Notes: generated by a model not told the origin, from the sequence alone. Counted from the first letter of the stretch, positions 24,649 through 34,615 are shown. The stretch is DNA of 64,000 nt from Rhizobium sp. (GCA_002796995.1 PEKW01000002.1:317988-381987); one strand, 5' to 3'. A program made the numbers and translations.

Positions 24649-27600
24649 TTATTTGTTGCGCGCCAGCAGTTCGTTCACCAGTTTGTCCGTGACTTGGCCG
24701 GTCGGTTCCTGGCCGATCGACTTCTGGAAGGCCTTGATGGCGGAGACTGTTTTCTCGCCCATCACACCGTCCGGCGTGCCGGCATCGAAGCCGTTCTTGC
24801 CGAGGATCGCCTGGATGTTGCGGATCGCCTTCTTCATGTCGACGCTGGCGGTCTTCAGACCCTTGCCGACCCACTCGTCCGGCGTATTGGCGGAGTTCGC
24901 GTCGACGTCGAGCGGCTTTGCCTTCCACAGGTCCACCTGGGCGCGGGCCCGCTCCAGCTGGTCCGGCTTCATCGCATTGGCGACCTCGTCGCGCTTCTGG
25001 GCAGCGTCCTTGTCGCCTTCCTTGGCGACCAGCGCGAACCACTTGTAGGAGGCCTCCAGATCCTGCGGCACGCCGTTGCCGCGCGCATAGAGGATCGCCA
25101 GGTTGAACTGGCTGTCGGAGACGCCGAGATCGGCGGCCTTGCCGAACCATTCGGCGGCCTTGGCATAATCCTGCGCGCCGTCGCTGCCCGAGGCGTAAAG
25201 CACGGCGAGATTGTGCATGGCGCTGGCATTGCCGGCGTCTGCGGCCTTCTGGTAGAGGGCCTTCGCCGCCTGGATGTCGCGCGGCACTCCGGTGCCCTTC
25301 TCCAGCAGGTTGGCGAGGCGATACTGGGCAGGGGCGAAACCCTTGTCGGCGGAAAGCCTGTACCACTTCGCCGCCTCGGCGAAATCGCTCGTCACGCCGC
25401 GGCCGTCGGTATAGCGCGCACCGATCTCGAACAGCGCCAGCGGGTCGCCTTGCTTCGCGGCAAGCGACAGCGACGGCGGCGTGATTTCTGCCGGAACGAC
25501 GATTTCGGCGGCCGGCGGCGTTGCCGGCTGGGCTGCGGTCTCGGCCTGCGGCGCGGCGTCCGCGACGGCGTCGTCGGCAATGGCTGCCTTCGGCGCCGGG
25601 GCAAAGCCGTCGGTCTGCACGGCCTGTTCGGATCCGGCCGGCGTCAGCGTCTGCGGTGCGCCTTCGTCGAGCGGAGCGCGCTCGACGAAGGCGGCGGCAG
25701 GGGCGGGCGCTGTAGTGGTGGTTCTCGGTTCGGCCGGGATGGCGGTCTCGCCCAGCTGGTCCCCGGCGGCTGCGGACGGCTCGGAAGCGGTCTGCGCGGC
25801 CGTTTCCTCGTCGGCCTGCATGTCGTCGGCAGCCGGTGCCAGGCTGTTCTCGTCGGCCGGTGCCGTGATCGTCGGCGGCGATTTCTCGCCCCGGGTCAGC
25901 GTGTTGACGAGCGGCAGGGCCATGGCGGCAAGCAGGATCGCACCGACCGCCATCAGGATCGGACGGCGATAGCGCGCAAGGGCCGAAGCCTTCTCGGCAG
26001 CGTTCGACGGCATCGGCGAAGTCGTGCGCGGCGTATGCTCCATCTCGAGCGCGGCGGCCTGGGCGGCGCGGCGGGCGGCAGCGATATAGTCGGCGCGATC
26101 GGCATCGGCGTCGCCGGTGCTGGCCGCGTCGCCCCGCTGGATGGCCTGGCTGGCCCGGACGCGTTCGAGGATCTTGCGCACGTCCGGCGCGCCGGAGCCC
26201 GGCTCCAGCAGTTCATTGTCTTCTTCCGGCGGCATGACCTCGGCCGGATCGATCGACGGTGCCTTGTCGATATGGCGGCGGCCCGAAGCGGCTTGCACGT
26301 CCTTCTTGCTCCCGGGCCGCAGGCGCTTGCTGAGGCCGGCGAGCAGGCTCGGCTTTTCCGCCTTCTTCTCCGGCCGCGCCGCTTCGATCATCGGCGCTTC
26401 GGTCAGCAGCGTGTCGACCTGGACGGTGGCGGCGGCTTCCCGCTGGGGCTGAACCGTCTCGATGACCGGCGCGCTTTCGGCAAAGGAGTTCTGGGCGGCC
26501 GGCTGCGCCCGCGAGGGCTGCTCGGCAGGCTGCGGCTGCATTGGCGCCTGGGGTGCCGCGGCGGACACCTGCGCCAGGCGCTGGTCGCTATCGCCCAGCT
26601 GGTCGAGCCGGGTGGCGATCTGCACCAGCGTGTCGTGGAGGGCCTCGAAGGTCCGGTGCGTGCGCTCCTCGGAATGCCGGCTGAAATCCTCGAGATGGCG
26701 CAGATGGTCGGACAGGGCGGAAAGTGCCGCCACGTCGGCCGTGCTGCCGCCCTGCGCCGGCGCCTGCCGGGCATAGGTTTCCATCACGGTTTCCGCCGCC
26801 TGGCGCGCCGCTTCGATAATGTATTCGTCGCTGGTCGCCATATAGTCTTCGAGCGCCGAGATGCGCCCGGCGAACTGCGTGCCCGAGCCGCTGTCGGCGG
26901 CGGGGCTGCTGATCAGCGCCGAGAGATGGGCGATCTGCTCTTCCAGGCCGCGCAGGCTGGCATTGTCGCCGGCCGGCGTCGCGTTCGTTTCTTCCAGCCG
27001 GTCGACCACGGCATTGAGCCGCTGTTCGAAATGGCGAAGCACGCTGTCGTCGATGCGCGCGGGGCTTGCCTCGGGGACGTCGATCTCCTCGATGCGGCGA
27101 GCCAGAAGGTCGAGCCGGTCGGCCAGCCGATCGTTGACCGCGCCGCGGTCGAGCGCGTCGATCTTGCGGGAAATGTCGGCGAGATAGCTGGTCAGTTCCG
27201 GCTGCGGCACCGGCATCTGCGCCCGCTCCAGCAACTGCGACAGGTGGTCGAGACGTTCCTCCAGCCGATTGGCGGCCTGTTCGGCGGTCAGTTCCTCGAT
27301 GCGTGCGGCAAGGGATTCGATCCGTTCGCCGAGATCGCTCGCCGGATCCTCCTCCGGGCGTTGATGCTGGGCGAGAAGTTCGATCTGGCGGGCAAGACCG
27401 GTGATGCGGTCCTCGATGCGCTGGAAGGTCGTGTTGTCGGGCGTATTGGCAACAGCGCGGCTGCTGGCGGCGATCGCCCGGGTGATCTCGTCGAGCCGCA
27501 TGTCGATGCCGGCGAACTGCTCGGTCAGCATGCGTTCGCTCGGATCGATATGCGCGCCGATATGTTCGAGAGCCGCCGCCAGCGTGACGAGCTTGTCTTC

Positions 27601-28437
27601 CAGCGCGTGGATGGCGCGATTGTCGCCCATCTTGCCGAGATGCGCCTTGATGTCGTCGAGCCGGTCGGCGAGCCGCACGAGTTCGTCCCGAAGGGCTGCC
27701 GGATCGGCATCCTCCAGCCGTTCCTCGATCTGCTCCCAGCGGCTCTCCATGTGGCGCACCGAATCCTCGCGCGCCAGGCCGTCCATCAGCGACCGCAGTT
27801 CCTCGAATTCGGCGCGCAGTCCGTCGGCGCCCGGCGCCCGGACCTGGCCCAGGTGCTGGATGCTGTCGGCAAGGCGGGCGATGTCTTCGCGCACGTCGTC
27901 GGACGGACGCTGCTGTTCGGCAAGGCTGCGAATGCCGCGCATCTCGTTGCGCAGGCCGCTGATCTCGCGGGCAAGCCCTTCCGAAATGTCCTGCTTCAGT
28001 TCCTGGCGCAGCCCGAGCAGGGCCTGGGTGATCTCACGGGTGATCGTCTCGGCCGGAAAGGCGACCGGCGGCTGCGGCAGCGGCGGGATGGCGGCGGCGC
28101 GCGGCTGCGGTGCCGGCATATAGGGATCGGCGCGTTCGGCCGTGCGGGGTGCGGGTACCGCGCGTTCCAGCGGGCGCGAACGGCTTTCCTCGAGCAGGCG
28201 CTGGCGCTGGCGGATCTCTGCGAGCGGATCGGGGCGCTGGTCGCGCTCGGCGCGCGAAAGGCGCTCCTCGACGCGCTCGCGCACGCCTTCGCGTCTCGGC
28301 TCTTCCGGCAGGCGCGGACGCGCCGTGGTCCCCATCAGGCCTTCGATGCGCGCCTCCAGCCCTTCGATCGTGCGGTTCAGCGCGTCGAGCGATGAAGCGC
28401 CGCCGGGGCGGGAAGGAGTAGATCGCGATCCGTTCAT
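24649..28437 (-). CDS. podJ: PodJ-like polarity protein (coiled coil, Sel1 repeats, peptidoglycan-binding)
   Basis: A 1262-residue polar scaffold protein. The first 700 or so residues are cytoplasmic and predicted largely coiled-coil, rich in Leu/Glu/Arg heptads. An acidic Pro-rich linker and one membrane segment follow (about residues 823-845, RRPILMAVGAILLAAMALPL). The periplasmic part has a low-complexity Ala/Pro/Thr stretch, about four Sel1-type repeats (residues about 995-1145, such as GARYTDGRGV and LYARGNGVPQD) and a C-terminal peptidoglycan-binding domain (residues about 1205-1262). This domain order is that of PodJ, which organises the new pole and cell division in Caulobacter and Agrobacterium. 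The divergent fadE neighbour matches rhizobial synteny as I recall it. Confidence 0.9.
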   Translation of the reverse strand: MNGSRSTPSRPGGASSLDALNRTIEGLEARIEGLMGTTARPRLPEEPRREGVRERVEERLSRAERDQRPDPLAEIRQRQRLLEESRSRPLERAVPAPRTAERADPYMPAPQPRAAAIPPLPQPPVAFPAETITREITQALLGLRQELKQDISEGLAREISGLRNEMRGIRSLAEQQRPSDDVREDIARLADSIQHLGQVRAPGADGLRAEFEELRSLMDGLAREDSVRHMESRWEQIEERLEDADPAALRDELVRLADRLDDIKAHLGKMGDNRAIHALEDKLVTLAAALEHIGAHIDPSERMLTEQFAGIDMRLDEITRAIAASSRAVANTPDNTTFQRIEDRITGLARQIELLAQHQRPEEDPASDLGERIESLAARIEELTAEQAANRLEERLDHLSQLLERAQMPVPQPELTSYLADISRKIDALDRGAVNDRLADRLDLLARRIEEIDVPEASPARIDDSVLRHFEQRLNAVVDRLEETNATPAGDNASLRGLEEQIAHLSALISSPAADSGSGTQFAGRISALEDYMATSDEYIIEAARQAAETVMETYARQAPAQGGSTADVAALSALSDHLRHLEDFSRHSEERTHRTFEALHDTLVQIATRLDQLGDSDQRLAQVSAAAPQAPMQPQPAEQPSRAQPAAQNSFAESAPVIETVQPQREAAATVQVDTLLTEAPMIEAARPEKKAEKPSLLAGLSKRLRPGSKKDVQAASGRRHIDKAPSIDPAEVMPPEEDNELLEPGSGAPDVRKILERVRASQAIQRGDAASTGDADADRADYIAAARRAAQAAALEMEHTPRTTSPMPSNAAEKASALARYRRPILMAVGAILLAAMALPLVNTLTRGEKSPPTITAPADENSLAPAADDMQADEETAAQTASEPSAAAGDQLGETAIPAEPRTTTTAPAPAAAFVERAPLDEGAPQTLTPAGSEQAVQTDGFAPAPKAAIADDAVADAAPQAETAAQPATPPAAEIVVPAEITPPSLSLAAKQGDPLALFEIGARYTDGRGVTSDFAEAAKWYRLSADKGFAPAQYRLANLLEKGTGVPRDIQAAKALYQKAADAGNASAMHNLAVLYASGSDGAQDYAKAAEWFGKAADLGVSDSQFNLAILYARGNGVPQDLEASYKWFALVAKEGDKDAAQKRDEVANAMKPDQLERARAQVDLWKAKPLDVDANSANTPDEWVGKGLKTASVDMKKAIRNIQAILGKNGFDAGTPDGVMGEKTVSAIKAFQKSIGQEPTGQVTDKLVNELLARNK

Positions 28438-28626
28438 GGTCTTGCTCGCTTCGGTTCAGGTCGCCCCGGACCGAAGGTCCCGGGGTGTGGTGATGCTCGG
28501 CGATGGTCGGCTCCGGTCGCTTGGCCGGAACAGATGGTCGGCGGTGGCTTGGGACCGGTTTTCCGGAGGCCGCCGCGACGCAGTGCGGATCATCACCTTT
28601 CGCCCGCAACAATTCACGAAACGTGG

Positions 28627-28641
28627 TAAACAACCCGTTAA
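28627..28641. promoter_or_regulatory. CtrA-like half-site pair upstream of podJ
   Basis: TAAA (28627-28630) and TTAA (28638-28641) are separated by seven bases, one mismatch from the CtrA consensus TTAA-N7-TTAA. The site is about 190 bases before the podJ start. podJ is cell-cycle regulated in Caulobacter, so CtrA control would make sense. The site is imperfect, and such matches arise by chance. Confidence 0.25.
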
Positions 28642-28762
28642 CCGGACTGAAAAAACTTTTAACGCTTTCTGAATTATCCTGCGCTGGGGGGCTCGGTGGA
28701 TTCGGCTGCACAGGTACGACCCGGCGGCGGGAAAGCGCAAAAAATCCTCCGCGCTGCAGATT

Positions 28763-28797
28763 TTGACGTTTACGCAAACGTCAATATTTTATATATA
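28763..28797 (+). promoter_or_regulatory. Operator palindrome and promoter of the fadE operon
   Basis: A perfect palindrome with arms TTGACGTTT (28763-28771) and AAACGTCAA (28776-28784) around ACGC. Its left arm gives a -35 TTGACG, and TATTTT (28785-28790, 16-base spacing) or the following TATATA is the -10. A regulator bound here would block the -35 element. The TTGACGTTT half-site resembles MerR-type LiuR sites that control acyl-CoA catabolism in proteobacteria, but that identity is from memory and untested. Confidence 0.6.
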
Positions 28798-28850
28798 GCC
28801 TGAACCCATCCGGACCCCGTCCGGCATCTAGTCTCGGAGGAAGATGATCC

Positions 28851-30644
28851 ATGCCTGTCTACAAGGCCCCGGTAAACGATACGCTTTTCGTCCTGAACAA
28901 TGTGCTCGGCCTCGACCGCTACCACAATCTGCCCGGTTTCGAGGACGCCACGCCGGACATGATCGAGGCCATTGTCGGCGAGGCTGCGAAGCTGGCCGAA
29001 GGACAGCTCTTCCCGCTCAACCTCTCCGGCGACCAGGAAGGCTGCAAGCGCCACGACGACGGAACGGTTACGGTGCCGAAGGGCTTCAAGGAAGCCTATG
29101 ACGCCTATTGCCAGGGTGGCTGGATCGGCCTTGCCGTGCCGCAGGAATTCGGCGGCCAGGGCCTGCCCTATACGCTGCATGCCGCCGTCGGCGAATACAT
29201 GTCGTCCGCCAACATGGCGTTGATGATGTATCCGGGCCTGACCCAGGGCGCGATCGCCGCCATCCTCGTGCACGGTTCGGACGCGCAGAAGCAGACCTAC
29301 CTGCCGAAGATGGTCGAGGGCACCTGGTCCGGCACCATGAACCTCACCGAACCCCATTGCGGCACCGATCTCGGCCTGCTGCGCACCAAGGCCGTTCCGC
29401 AGGGCGACGGCTCCTACAAGATTTCCGGCCAGAAGATCTTCATCTCGGCCGGCGAACACGGCATGACCGACAACATCATCCATCTGGTGATCGCTCGCAT
29501 CGAAGGCGCGCCGGAAGGCACCAAGGGCATCTCGCTGTTCATCGTTCCGAAGTTCATGGTCAACGAGGACGGTTCGGTCGGCGCGCGCAACACCGTTTCC
29601 TGCGGCGCGATCGAGCACAAGATGGGCATCCACGGCAACTCGACCTGCGTGATGAACTATGACGAGGCGACCGGCTACCTGCTCGGCGCCGAGAACAAGG
29701 GCCTTGCCGCCATGTTCGTCATGATGAACGAGGCCCGCCTCGGCGTCGGCCTCCAGGGCCTGTCGATCGCCGAAGTCGCCTACCAGAACGCCGTCAACTA
29801 TGCGCGCGAGCGCATCCAGGGCCGCTCGTTGTCGGGCGTGAAGGCGCCGGACAAGAAGGCCGACCCGATCATCGTCCATCCGGACATCCGTCGCGCGCTT
29901 CTGACCATCAAGTCCTTCACCGAAGCCGGCCGCGCCTTCACGCTGTGGACCGCGCTGAAATCCGACATCGCCCACCGTTCCGGCGACGCGACCGAGAAGC
30001 AGACGGCCGACGACCTGCTCGGTCTCGCCACCCCGATCCTCAAGGGCGTCCTGACCGACAAGGGCTTCGATCATGCCGTCATGGCCCAGCAGGTCTTCGG
30101 CGGTCACGGCTATATCGAAGAACACGGCATGAGCCAGTATGTCCGCGATGCCCGCATCGCCATGATCTACGAGGGTGCCAACGGCATCCAGGCGCTCGAC
30201 CTCGTCGGCCGCAAGCTCGGCGCCAATGGCGGCCGTGCCGTCATGGCCCTGTTCAAGGAGATCGGCGATTTCTGCGAGGAAAACCGCGCCGACGAAAACC
30301 TCTCCTTCTTTACCAAGTCGTTGAAGAAGGGCCTGAACGACCTGCAGGCCTCGACCATGTGGTTCATGCAGAACGCCATGGCCAAGCCCGACAATGCAGG
30401 CGCCGGCTCGACCGACTACATGCACATGTTCGGCCTCGTCGTGCTCGGCTACATGTGGGCGAAGATGGCCAAGGCCGCCAATGAAAGCCTGGCCGCCGGC
30501 ACCGGCGATGCCGACTACTTCAAGAACAAGCTGCTCACCGGCCGCTTCTTCATGGAGAAGATCATGCCGGAGACGGCACTGCGCAAGATCCGCATCGAGG
30601 CCGGCGCCGACAGCGTCATGGAAATGGCCGCCGAAGCGTTCTGA
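28851..30644 (+). CDS. Acyl-CoA dehydrogenase with C-terminal extension (FadE-like)
   Basis: A 597-residue FAD-dependent acyl-CoA dehydrogenase, the first step of fatty-acid beta-oxidation. It is longer than the classical 380-residue enzymes and matches the group with an additional C-terminal domain (PF12806). Visible motifs are [33 protein letters not shown] for substrate and FAD binding, and [20 protein letters not shown], with the catalytic Glu. GGAGG lies ten bases upstream of the ATG. It heads an operon with the thiolase (168-base gap containing repeat units) and the FadJ-like gene. Confidence 0.93.
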   Translation: MPVYKAPVNDTLFVLNNVLGLDRYHNLPGFEDATPDMIEAIVGEAAKLAEGQLFPLNLSGDQEGCKRHDDGTVTVPKGFKEAYDAYCQGGWIGLAVPQEFGGQGLPYTLHAAVGEYMSSANMALMMYPGLTQGAIAAILVHGSDAQKQTYLPKMVEGTWSGTMNLTEPHCGTDLGLLRTKAVPQGDGSYKISGQKIFISAGEHGMTDNIIHLVIARIEGAPEGTKGISLFIVPKFMVNEDGSVGARNTVSCGAIEHKMGIHGNSTCVMNYDEATGYLLGAENKGLAAMFVMMNEARLGVGLQGLSIAEVAYQNAVNYARERIQGRSLSGVKAPDKKADPIIVHPDIRRALLTIKSFTEAGRAFTLWTALKSDIAHRSGDATEKQTADDLLGLATPILKGVLTDKGFDHAVMAQQVFGGHGYIEEHGMSQYVRDARIAMIYEGANGIQALDLVGRKLGANGGRAVMALFKEIGDFCEENRADENLSFFTKSLKKGLNDLQASTMWFMQNAMAKPDNAGAGSTDYMHMFGLVVLGYMWAKMAKAANESLAAGTGDADYFKNKLLTGRFFMEKIMPETALRKIRIEAGADSVMEMAAEAF

Positions 30645-30647
30645 TCC

Positions 30648-30770
30648 TCCCCTTCTCCCCACCGGGGAGAAGGTGGCCCGACAGGGCCGGATGAGGGGGC
30701 GCTTGCGCAACCGGCCCCCTCATCGCCTCGCATTCGCTCGGCACTTCTCCCCGCTGGGGAGAAGAGGGAC
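30648..30770. repeat. Inverted pair of rhizobial intergenic palindromes
   Basis: Two copies of the CTTCTCCCC/GGGGAGAAG unit lie head to head between fadE and the thiolase gene. One copy is at about 30653-30698 and the inverted copy at about 30714-30765. The whole folds into a larger cruciform-like structure in the intergenic mRNA. The repeat is seen directly. Any effect on mRNA stability is inferred. Confidence 0.8.
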
Positions 30771-30812
30771 AAGGAAATTTCGGCGCTCCGCGCGCCCCAA
30801 GGGAGAGAATCA

Positions 30813-32021
30813 ATGACCGACGTATTCATCTACGATCACGTGCGCACCCCGCGCGGCCGTGGCAAGAAGGACGGCTCGCTGCACGAAGTGCCGACGCCCC
30901 GCCTTGCCGCCAAGACGCTGGAAGCGCTGCGCGATCGCAACGGCCTCGACACCTCGACCGTCGACGACATCATCTTCGGCTGCGTCGATCCGGTCATGGA
31001 AGCCGGCGCCGTCATTCCGAAGGCCGCCGCCTTTGAAGCCGGCTATGATTTCGCCGCCCCCGGCATCCAGATTTCGCGCTTCTGCGCCTCCGGCCTCGAC
31101 GCCATCAACCTCGCCGCCGGCAAGGTCATGGCCGGCTCCGACGACATCGTCATCGCCGGCGGCGTCGAGAGCATGTCGCGCATCGGCATGGGCATGTCCG
31201 GCGGCGCCTGGTACATGGATCCCTCGGTCAACTTCCCGGCCTATTTCATGCCGCAGGGCGTCTCCGCCGACCTGATCGCCACCAAATACGGCTTCTCGCG
31301 CGACGACGTCGATGCCTATGCCGTCGAGAGCCAGAAGCGCTCCGCCGCCTCCTGGGAAAAGGGCCATTTCGCCAAGTCGGTCATCCCGGTGAAGGACCAG
31401 AACGGCCTCGTCATCCTCGACCGTGACGAGCACATGCGCCCGAGCACCGACATGCAGTCGCTGGCGAGCCTCCAGGCCTCCTTCCAGATGCCGGGCGAGA
31501 TGGGCGGCTTCGAAGCCGTCGCCATCCAGGCCCATCCGGAGATCGAGAAGATTTCCTACGTCCACCATGCCGGCAATTCGTCGGGCATCGTCGACGGCGC
31601 CGCCGCCGTTCTGGTTGGCTCGAAAGCCGGCGGCCAGTCGATGGGCATCAAGCCGCGCGCCCGCATCCGCGCCTTCACCAATATCGGCTCCGATCCGGCC
31701 CTGATGCTGACCGGCCCGGTCGACGTCACCGAAAAGCTCCTGAAGCGTTCCGGCATGAAGATCTCCGACATCGACCTGTTCGAGCTGAACGAGGCCTTCG
31801 CCGCCGTCGTCCTGCGCTTCATGCAGCATTTCAACGTCAGCCACGACGTGATGAACGTCGCCGGCGGCGCGATCGCCATGGGCCATCCGCTCGGCGCCAC
31901 TGGCGCCATGATCCTCGGCACCGTGCTCGACGAACTGGAGCGGCGCGACCTCAACACCGCGCTCGTCACGCTCTGCATCGGCGCAGGCATGGGCACGGCG
32001 ACGATCATCGAACGGGTCTGA
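30813..32021 (+). CDS. Acetyl-CoA C-acetyltransferase (thiolase)
   Basis: A 402-residue thiolase II. The nucleophilic Cys is in SRFCASGLDAIN near residue 88, the His motif is in AGGAIAMGHPLGATGA near residue 358, and the second Cys is in CIGAGMG near the end, so the catalytic triad is complete. It performs the last step of beta-oxidation, thiolysis of 3-ketoacyl-CoA. A ribosome-binding site GGGAGA precedes the ATG. It lies between fadE and fadJ on the same strand, forming a full catabolic module. Confidence 0.95.
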   Translation: MTDVFIYDHVRTPRGRGKKDGSLHEVPTPRLAAKTLEALRDRNGLDTSTVDDIIFGCVDPVMEAGAVIPKAAAFEAGYDFAAPGIQISRFCASGLDAINLAAGKVMAGSDDIVIAGGVESMSRIGMGMSGGAWYMDPSVNFPAYFMPQGVSADLIATKYGFSRDDVDAYAVESQKRSAASWEKGHFAKSVIPVKDQNGLVILDRDEHMRPSTDMQSLASLQASFQMPGEMGGFEAVAIQAHPEIEKISYVHHAGNSSGIVDGAAAVLVGSKAGGQSMGIKPRARIRAFTNIGSDPALMLTGPVDVTEKLLKRSGMKISDIDLFELNEAFAAVVLRFMQHFNVSHDVMNVAGGAIAMGHPLGATGAMILGTVLDELERRDLNTALVTLCIGAGMGTATIIERV

Positions 32022-32028
32022 TGGGGTC

Positions 32029-32126
32029 TTAACCCTCCCCCTTGTGGGGAGGGTGGCCGGCAGGCGGGAGGGGTCTTTGCACAAGCTCCCCTCCCCAACC
32101 CCTCCCCACAAGGGGGAGGGGCTTAA
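32029..32126. repeat. Rhizobial intergenic palindrome, CCCTCCCCC type
   Basis: Arms at 32029-32052 and 32101-32126 are inverted repeats of each other with a spacer that itself contains CTCCCCTCCCC. This is a second sub-type of the repeat family, also seen at 18690. It fills most of the gap between the thiolase and FadJ-like genes. The structure is seen directly. Confidence 0.75.
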
Positions 32127-32195
32127 CCCCGCCGGATCGCACCTGTTTCGGAGCGGCGGCGACATCGCGAAATTCAAGGGAAGAGGAATCCCAGC

Positions 32196-34412
32196 ATGAG
32201 CACCTACAAGAACTTCACCATCGAGACCGATGCCGACGGCATTGCGCTGGTCACCTGGAACATGCCCGACAAGTCGATGAACGTCTTCACCGTCGAGGTG
32301 ATGGACGAGATCGAGGCGATCGTCGATGCGACCGTCGCCGATGCCGCCGTCAAGGGCGTGGTCTTCACGTCGGGCAAGTCGACCTTCTCCGGCGGCGCCG
32401 ACCTCACCATGATCAAGGGCATGTTCGCCATGCTCGAGGCGGAAAAGGCCAAGGATCCCGACACCGCGATCCGGAAGCTGTTCGACGCCGCCGGCCGCAT
32501 GTCCTGGCTGTGGCGCAAGGTCGAGACCAACGGCAAGCCCTGGGTCGCCGCGATCAACGGCACCTGCATGGGCGGCGCCTTCGAGCTGGCGCTGTCGTGC
32601 CACGGCCGCGTCGCCTCCAATGCGAAGTCGGTCAAGCTGGCGCTGCCGGAAGTCAAGGTCGGCATCTTCCCCGGCGCTGGCGGCACGCAGCGCGTCTCGC
32701 GCCTTGCCGGTACGCAGGATGCCCTGCAGATGATGACCACCGGCCAGTCGCTCACCGCCTCGCGCGCCAAGGCGATGAACCTCGTGCACCAGGTGGTCGA
32801 GCCGGACCAGCTGATCCCGGCTGCCAAGCAGATGATCAAGGACGGCCTGAAGCCCGTCGCCCCCTGGGACGAAAAGGGCTTCAAGGCCCCCGGCGGCGGC
32901 ATCTGGACGCCGGCTGCCGCCCAGCTCTGGCCGGCCGCTTCCGCCATCCTGCGCCGCGAAACCGCCGGCAATTATCCGGCCGCACTCGCCATCCTGAAGA
33001 GCGTCTATGAGGGCCTGCAACTGCCCTTCGACACCGCGCTCAAGGTCGAGCAGCGCTATTTCACCGAGATCGTCCAGACCACCGAAGCCTTCTCGATGAT
33101 CCGCTCGCTGTTCGTCTCGATGCAGGAGCTGGGCAAGGGCGCCCGCCGCCCGGCCGGCGTGCCGAAGTCGGAATTCAACAAGGTCGGCGTCGTCGGCGCC
33201 GGCTTCATGGGCGCCTCGATCGCCTATGTGACGGCTGCCGCCGGCATCCCGGTCGTCTTGATCGACCGCGACATCGAGGCCGCCACCAAGGGCAAGACCC
33301 ATTCCGAGGGTCTGGTCGCCGGCGCCGTCGGCAAGGGCAAGATGTCGAAGGAAGACGGCGAAAAGCTGCTGTCCCTCATCACCCCTTCCGCCGACTACGC
33401 ATCGCTGTCGGATGCCGCCCTCGTCGTCGAGGCCGTGTTCGAGGACCGCGACGTCAAGAAGGCGGTCATCGAGGCGGTCGAGGCCGTGCTCCCGGAGGGC
33501 TCGATTTTCGCCTCCAACACCTCGACCCTGCCGATTACCGGTCTGGCCAGGAACTCGAAGCGCCCGGCCCAGTTCATCGGCGTGCATTTCTTCTCGCCCG
33601 TCGAGAAGATGATGCTGACCGAAGTGATCCTCGGCAAGGAGACCGGCGACAAGGCGCTGGCCGTCGCGCTCGACTATGTCGCCGCGATCAGGAAGACCCC
33701 GATCGTCGTCAACGACACCCGCGGCTTCTACGTCAACCGCTGCGTCTTCCGCTACATCCACGAAGCCTATGACATGCTGATCGAGGGCGTGCCGCCGATC
33801 ATGATCGAGAACGCCGCCAAGATGGCCGGCATGCCGGTCGGCCCGCTGTCGCTCAACGACGAGGTGGCGATCGATCTGTCCCAGAAGATCCTCAAGGCCT
33901 CGATCGCCGATCTCGGCGAAGCCTCGGTCGAGCCGAAGCATATGGCGCTGATCAACAAGCTGGTCGACGATCTCGACCGCCGCGGCCGCAAGAACGGCAA
34001 GGGCTTCTACGAATATCCGGCAAAGCCCGCCAAGAAGTTCCTGTGGCCGGGCCTGAAGGACCTGTTCGCCCAGAAGAAGGCCGACGAGGTCGACGTCGAA
34101 GTGCTCAAGCAGCGCCTGCTCGTCACCATCGCGCTGGAAGCGGCCCGCACCATGGAAGAGGGCATCGTCACCGACCCGCGCGAAGCCGATGTCGGCTCCA
34201 TCCTCGGCTTCGGTTTCGCCCCCTATACCGGCGGCACACTCAGCTACATCGACGGCATGGGCGTGAAGACCTTCGTGGAACTCTGCGAAAAGCTCGCCTC
34301 AGAGTACGGCGACCACTTCCAACCGACCCCGCTCCTCAAGGAAATGGCCGCCAAGGGCGAAACCTTCTACGGCCGCTTCGACCCCTACGGCGCCAGCGCC
34401 AAGGCGGCTTGA
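32196..34412 (+). CDS. fadJ: Multifunctional enoyl-CoA hydratase/3-hydroxyacyl-CoA dehydrogenase (FadJ-like)
   Basis: A 738-residue fusion enzyme. Residues about 1-190 are an enoyl-CoA hydratase/crotonase domain (SGGADLTMIKGMF, NGTCMGGAFELAL, and FPGAGGTQRVSRLAG with the catalytic glutamates). From about residue 325 comes the NAD-binding 3-hydroxyacyl-CoA dehydrogenase domain (VGVVGAGFMGASIAYVTA), with the catalytic His in IGVHFFSPVEKM, followed by two C-terminal domains. It carries out hydration and oxidation in beta-oxidation. It follows fadE and the thiolase. Length and domain order are normal for the FadJ/FadB type. Confidence 0.95.
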   Translation: MSTYKNFTIETDADGIALVTWNMPDKSMNVFTVEVMDEIEAIVDATVADAAVKGVVFTSGKSTFSGGADLTMIKGMFAMLEAEKAKDPDTAIRKLFDAAGRMSWLWRKVETNGKPWVAAINGTCMGGAFELALSCHGRVASNAKSVKLALPEVKVGIFPGAGGTQRVSRLAGTQDALQMMTTGQSLTASRAKAMNLVHQVVEPDQLIPAAKQMIKDGLKPVAPWDEKGFKAPGGGIWTPAAAQLWPAASAILRRETAGNYPAALAILKSVYEGLQLPFDTALKVEQRYFTEIVQTTEAFSMIRSLFVSMQELGKGARRPAGVPKSEFNKVGVVGAGFMGASIAYVTAAAGIPVVLIDRDIEAATKGKTHSEGLVAGAVGKGKMSKEDGEKLLSLITPSADYASLSDAALVVEAVFEDRDVKKAVIEAVEAVLPEGSIFASNTSTLPITGLARNSKRPAQFIGVHFFSPVEKMMLTEVILGKETGDKALAVALDYVAAIRKTPIVVNDTRGFYVNRCVFRYIHEAYDMLIEGVPPIMIENAAKMAGMPVGPLSLNDEVAIDLSQKILKASIADLGEASVEPKHMALINKLVDDLDRRGRKNGKGFYEYPAKPAKKFLWPGLKDLFAQKKADEVDVEVLKQRLLVTIALEAARTMEEGIVTDPREADVGSILGFGFAPYTGGTLSYIDGMGVKTFVELCEKLASEYGDHFQPTPLLKEMAAKGETFYGRFDPYGASAKAA

Positions 34413-34417
34413 AACGC

Positions 34418-34502
34418 TCCTCTCCCCTTGTGGGAGAGGAAGAAAAATCAGCACTTAGCCATCGGCTAAGTGCTAGATTTTTCAGGTGAGGGGGCAAGTC
34501 TC
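34418..34502. repeat. Mosaic palindrome with embedded hairpin after fadJ
   Basis: A CTCTCCCC-type half-unit (34422-34440) and its GTGAGGGGGCAAG tail (34485-34498) enclose a different hairpin at 34443-34482. That hairpin consists of AAAAATC plus AGCACTTAGCC pairing with GGCTAAGTGCT plus GATTTTT across a short loop, with one bulged A. The stem ends in a T-run on the plus strand and could terminate fadJ transcription. The AT-rich insert looks like a module swapped into the repeat. All of it is seen directly. Confidence 0.7.
34443..34482. terminator. Probable terminator hairpin downstream of fadJ
   Basis: An 18-bp stem with one bulge and a tight loop (34461-34463), with T5 at the 3' end of the right arm and A5 at the left. 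It would work on either strand. It is located 31 bases after the fadJ stop. Function is inferred from structure. Confidence 0.55.
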
Positions 34503-34615
34503 GGTGTTCGAGACTGAGGCCCAATCCGCGTAGCGGAGCAATCGATCGAGCGAATCGATCGCAGCGCCGAACGCCCTGAGTCCAAGTGAAGGGCCGGGGT
34601 TACGCTTCGCCCAAC

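Noticed and set aside
24694..28395. 1233-codon open frame on the plus strand opposite podJ
   Set aside because: It is a GC-driven shadow of podJ. It is rich in Arg/Gly/Leu with no domain, while the minus-strand frame has clear coiled coils, a membrane helix, Sel1 repeats and a peptidoglycan-binding end.
30810..33941. 1043-codon open frame on the minus strand opposite the thiolase and FadJ-like genes
   Set aside because: It spans two intact, motif-complete enzymes and a repeat element on the other strand. Its translation is His/Asp/Gly-rich low-complexity.
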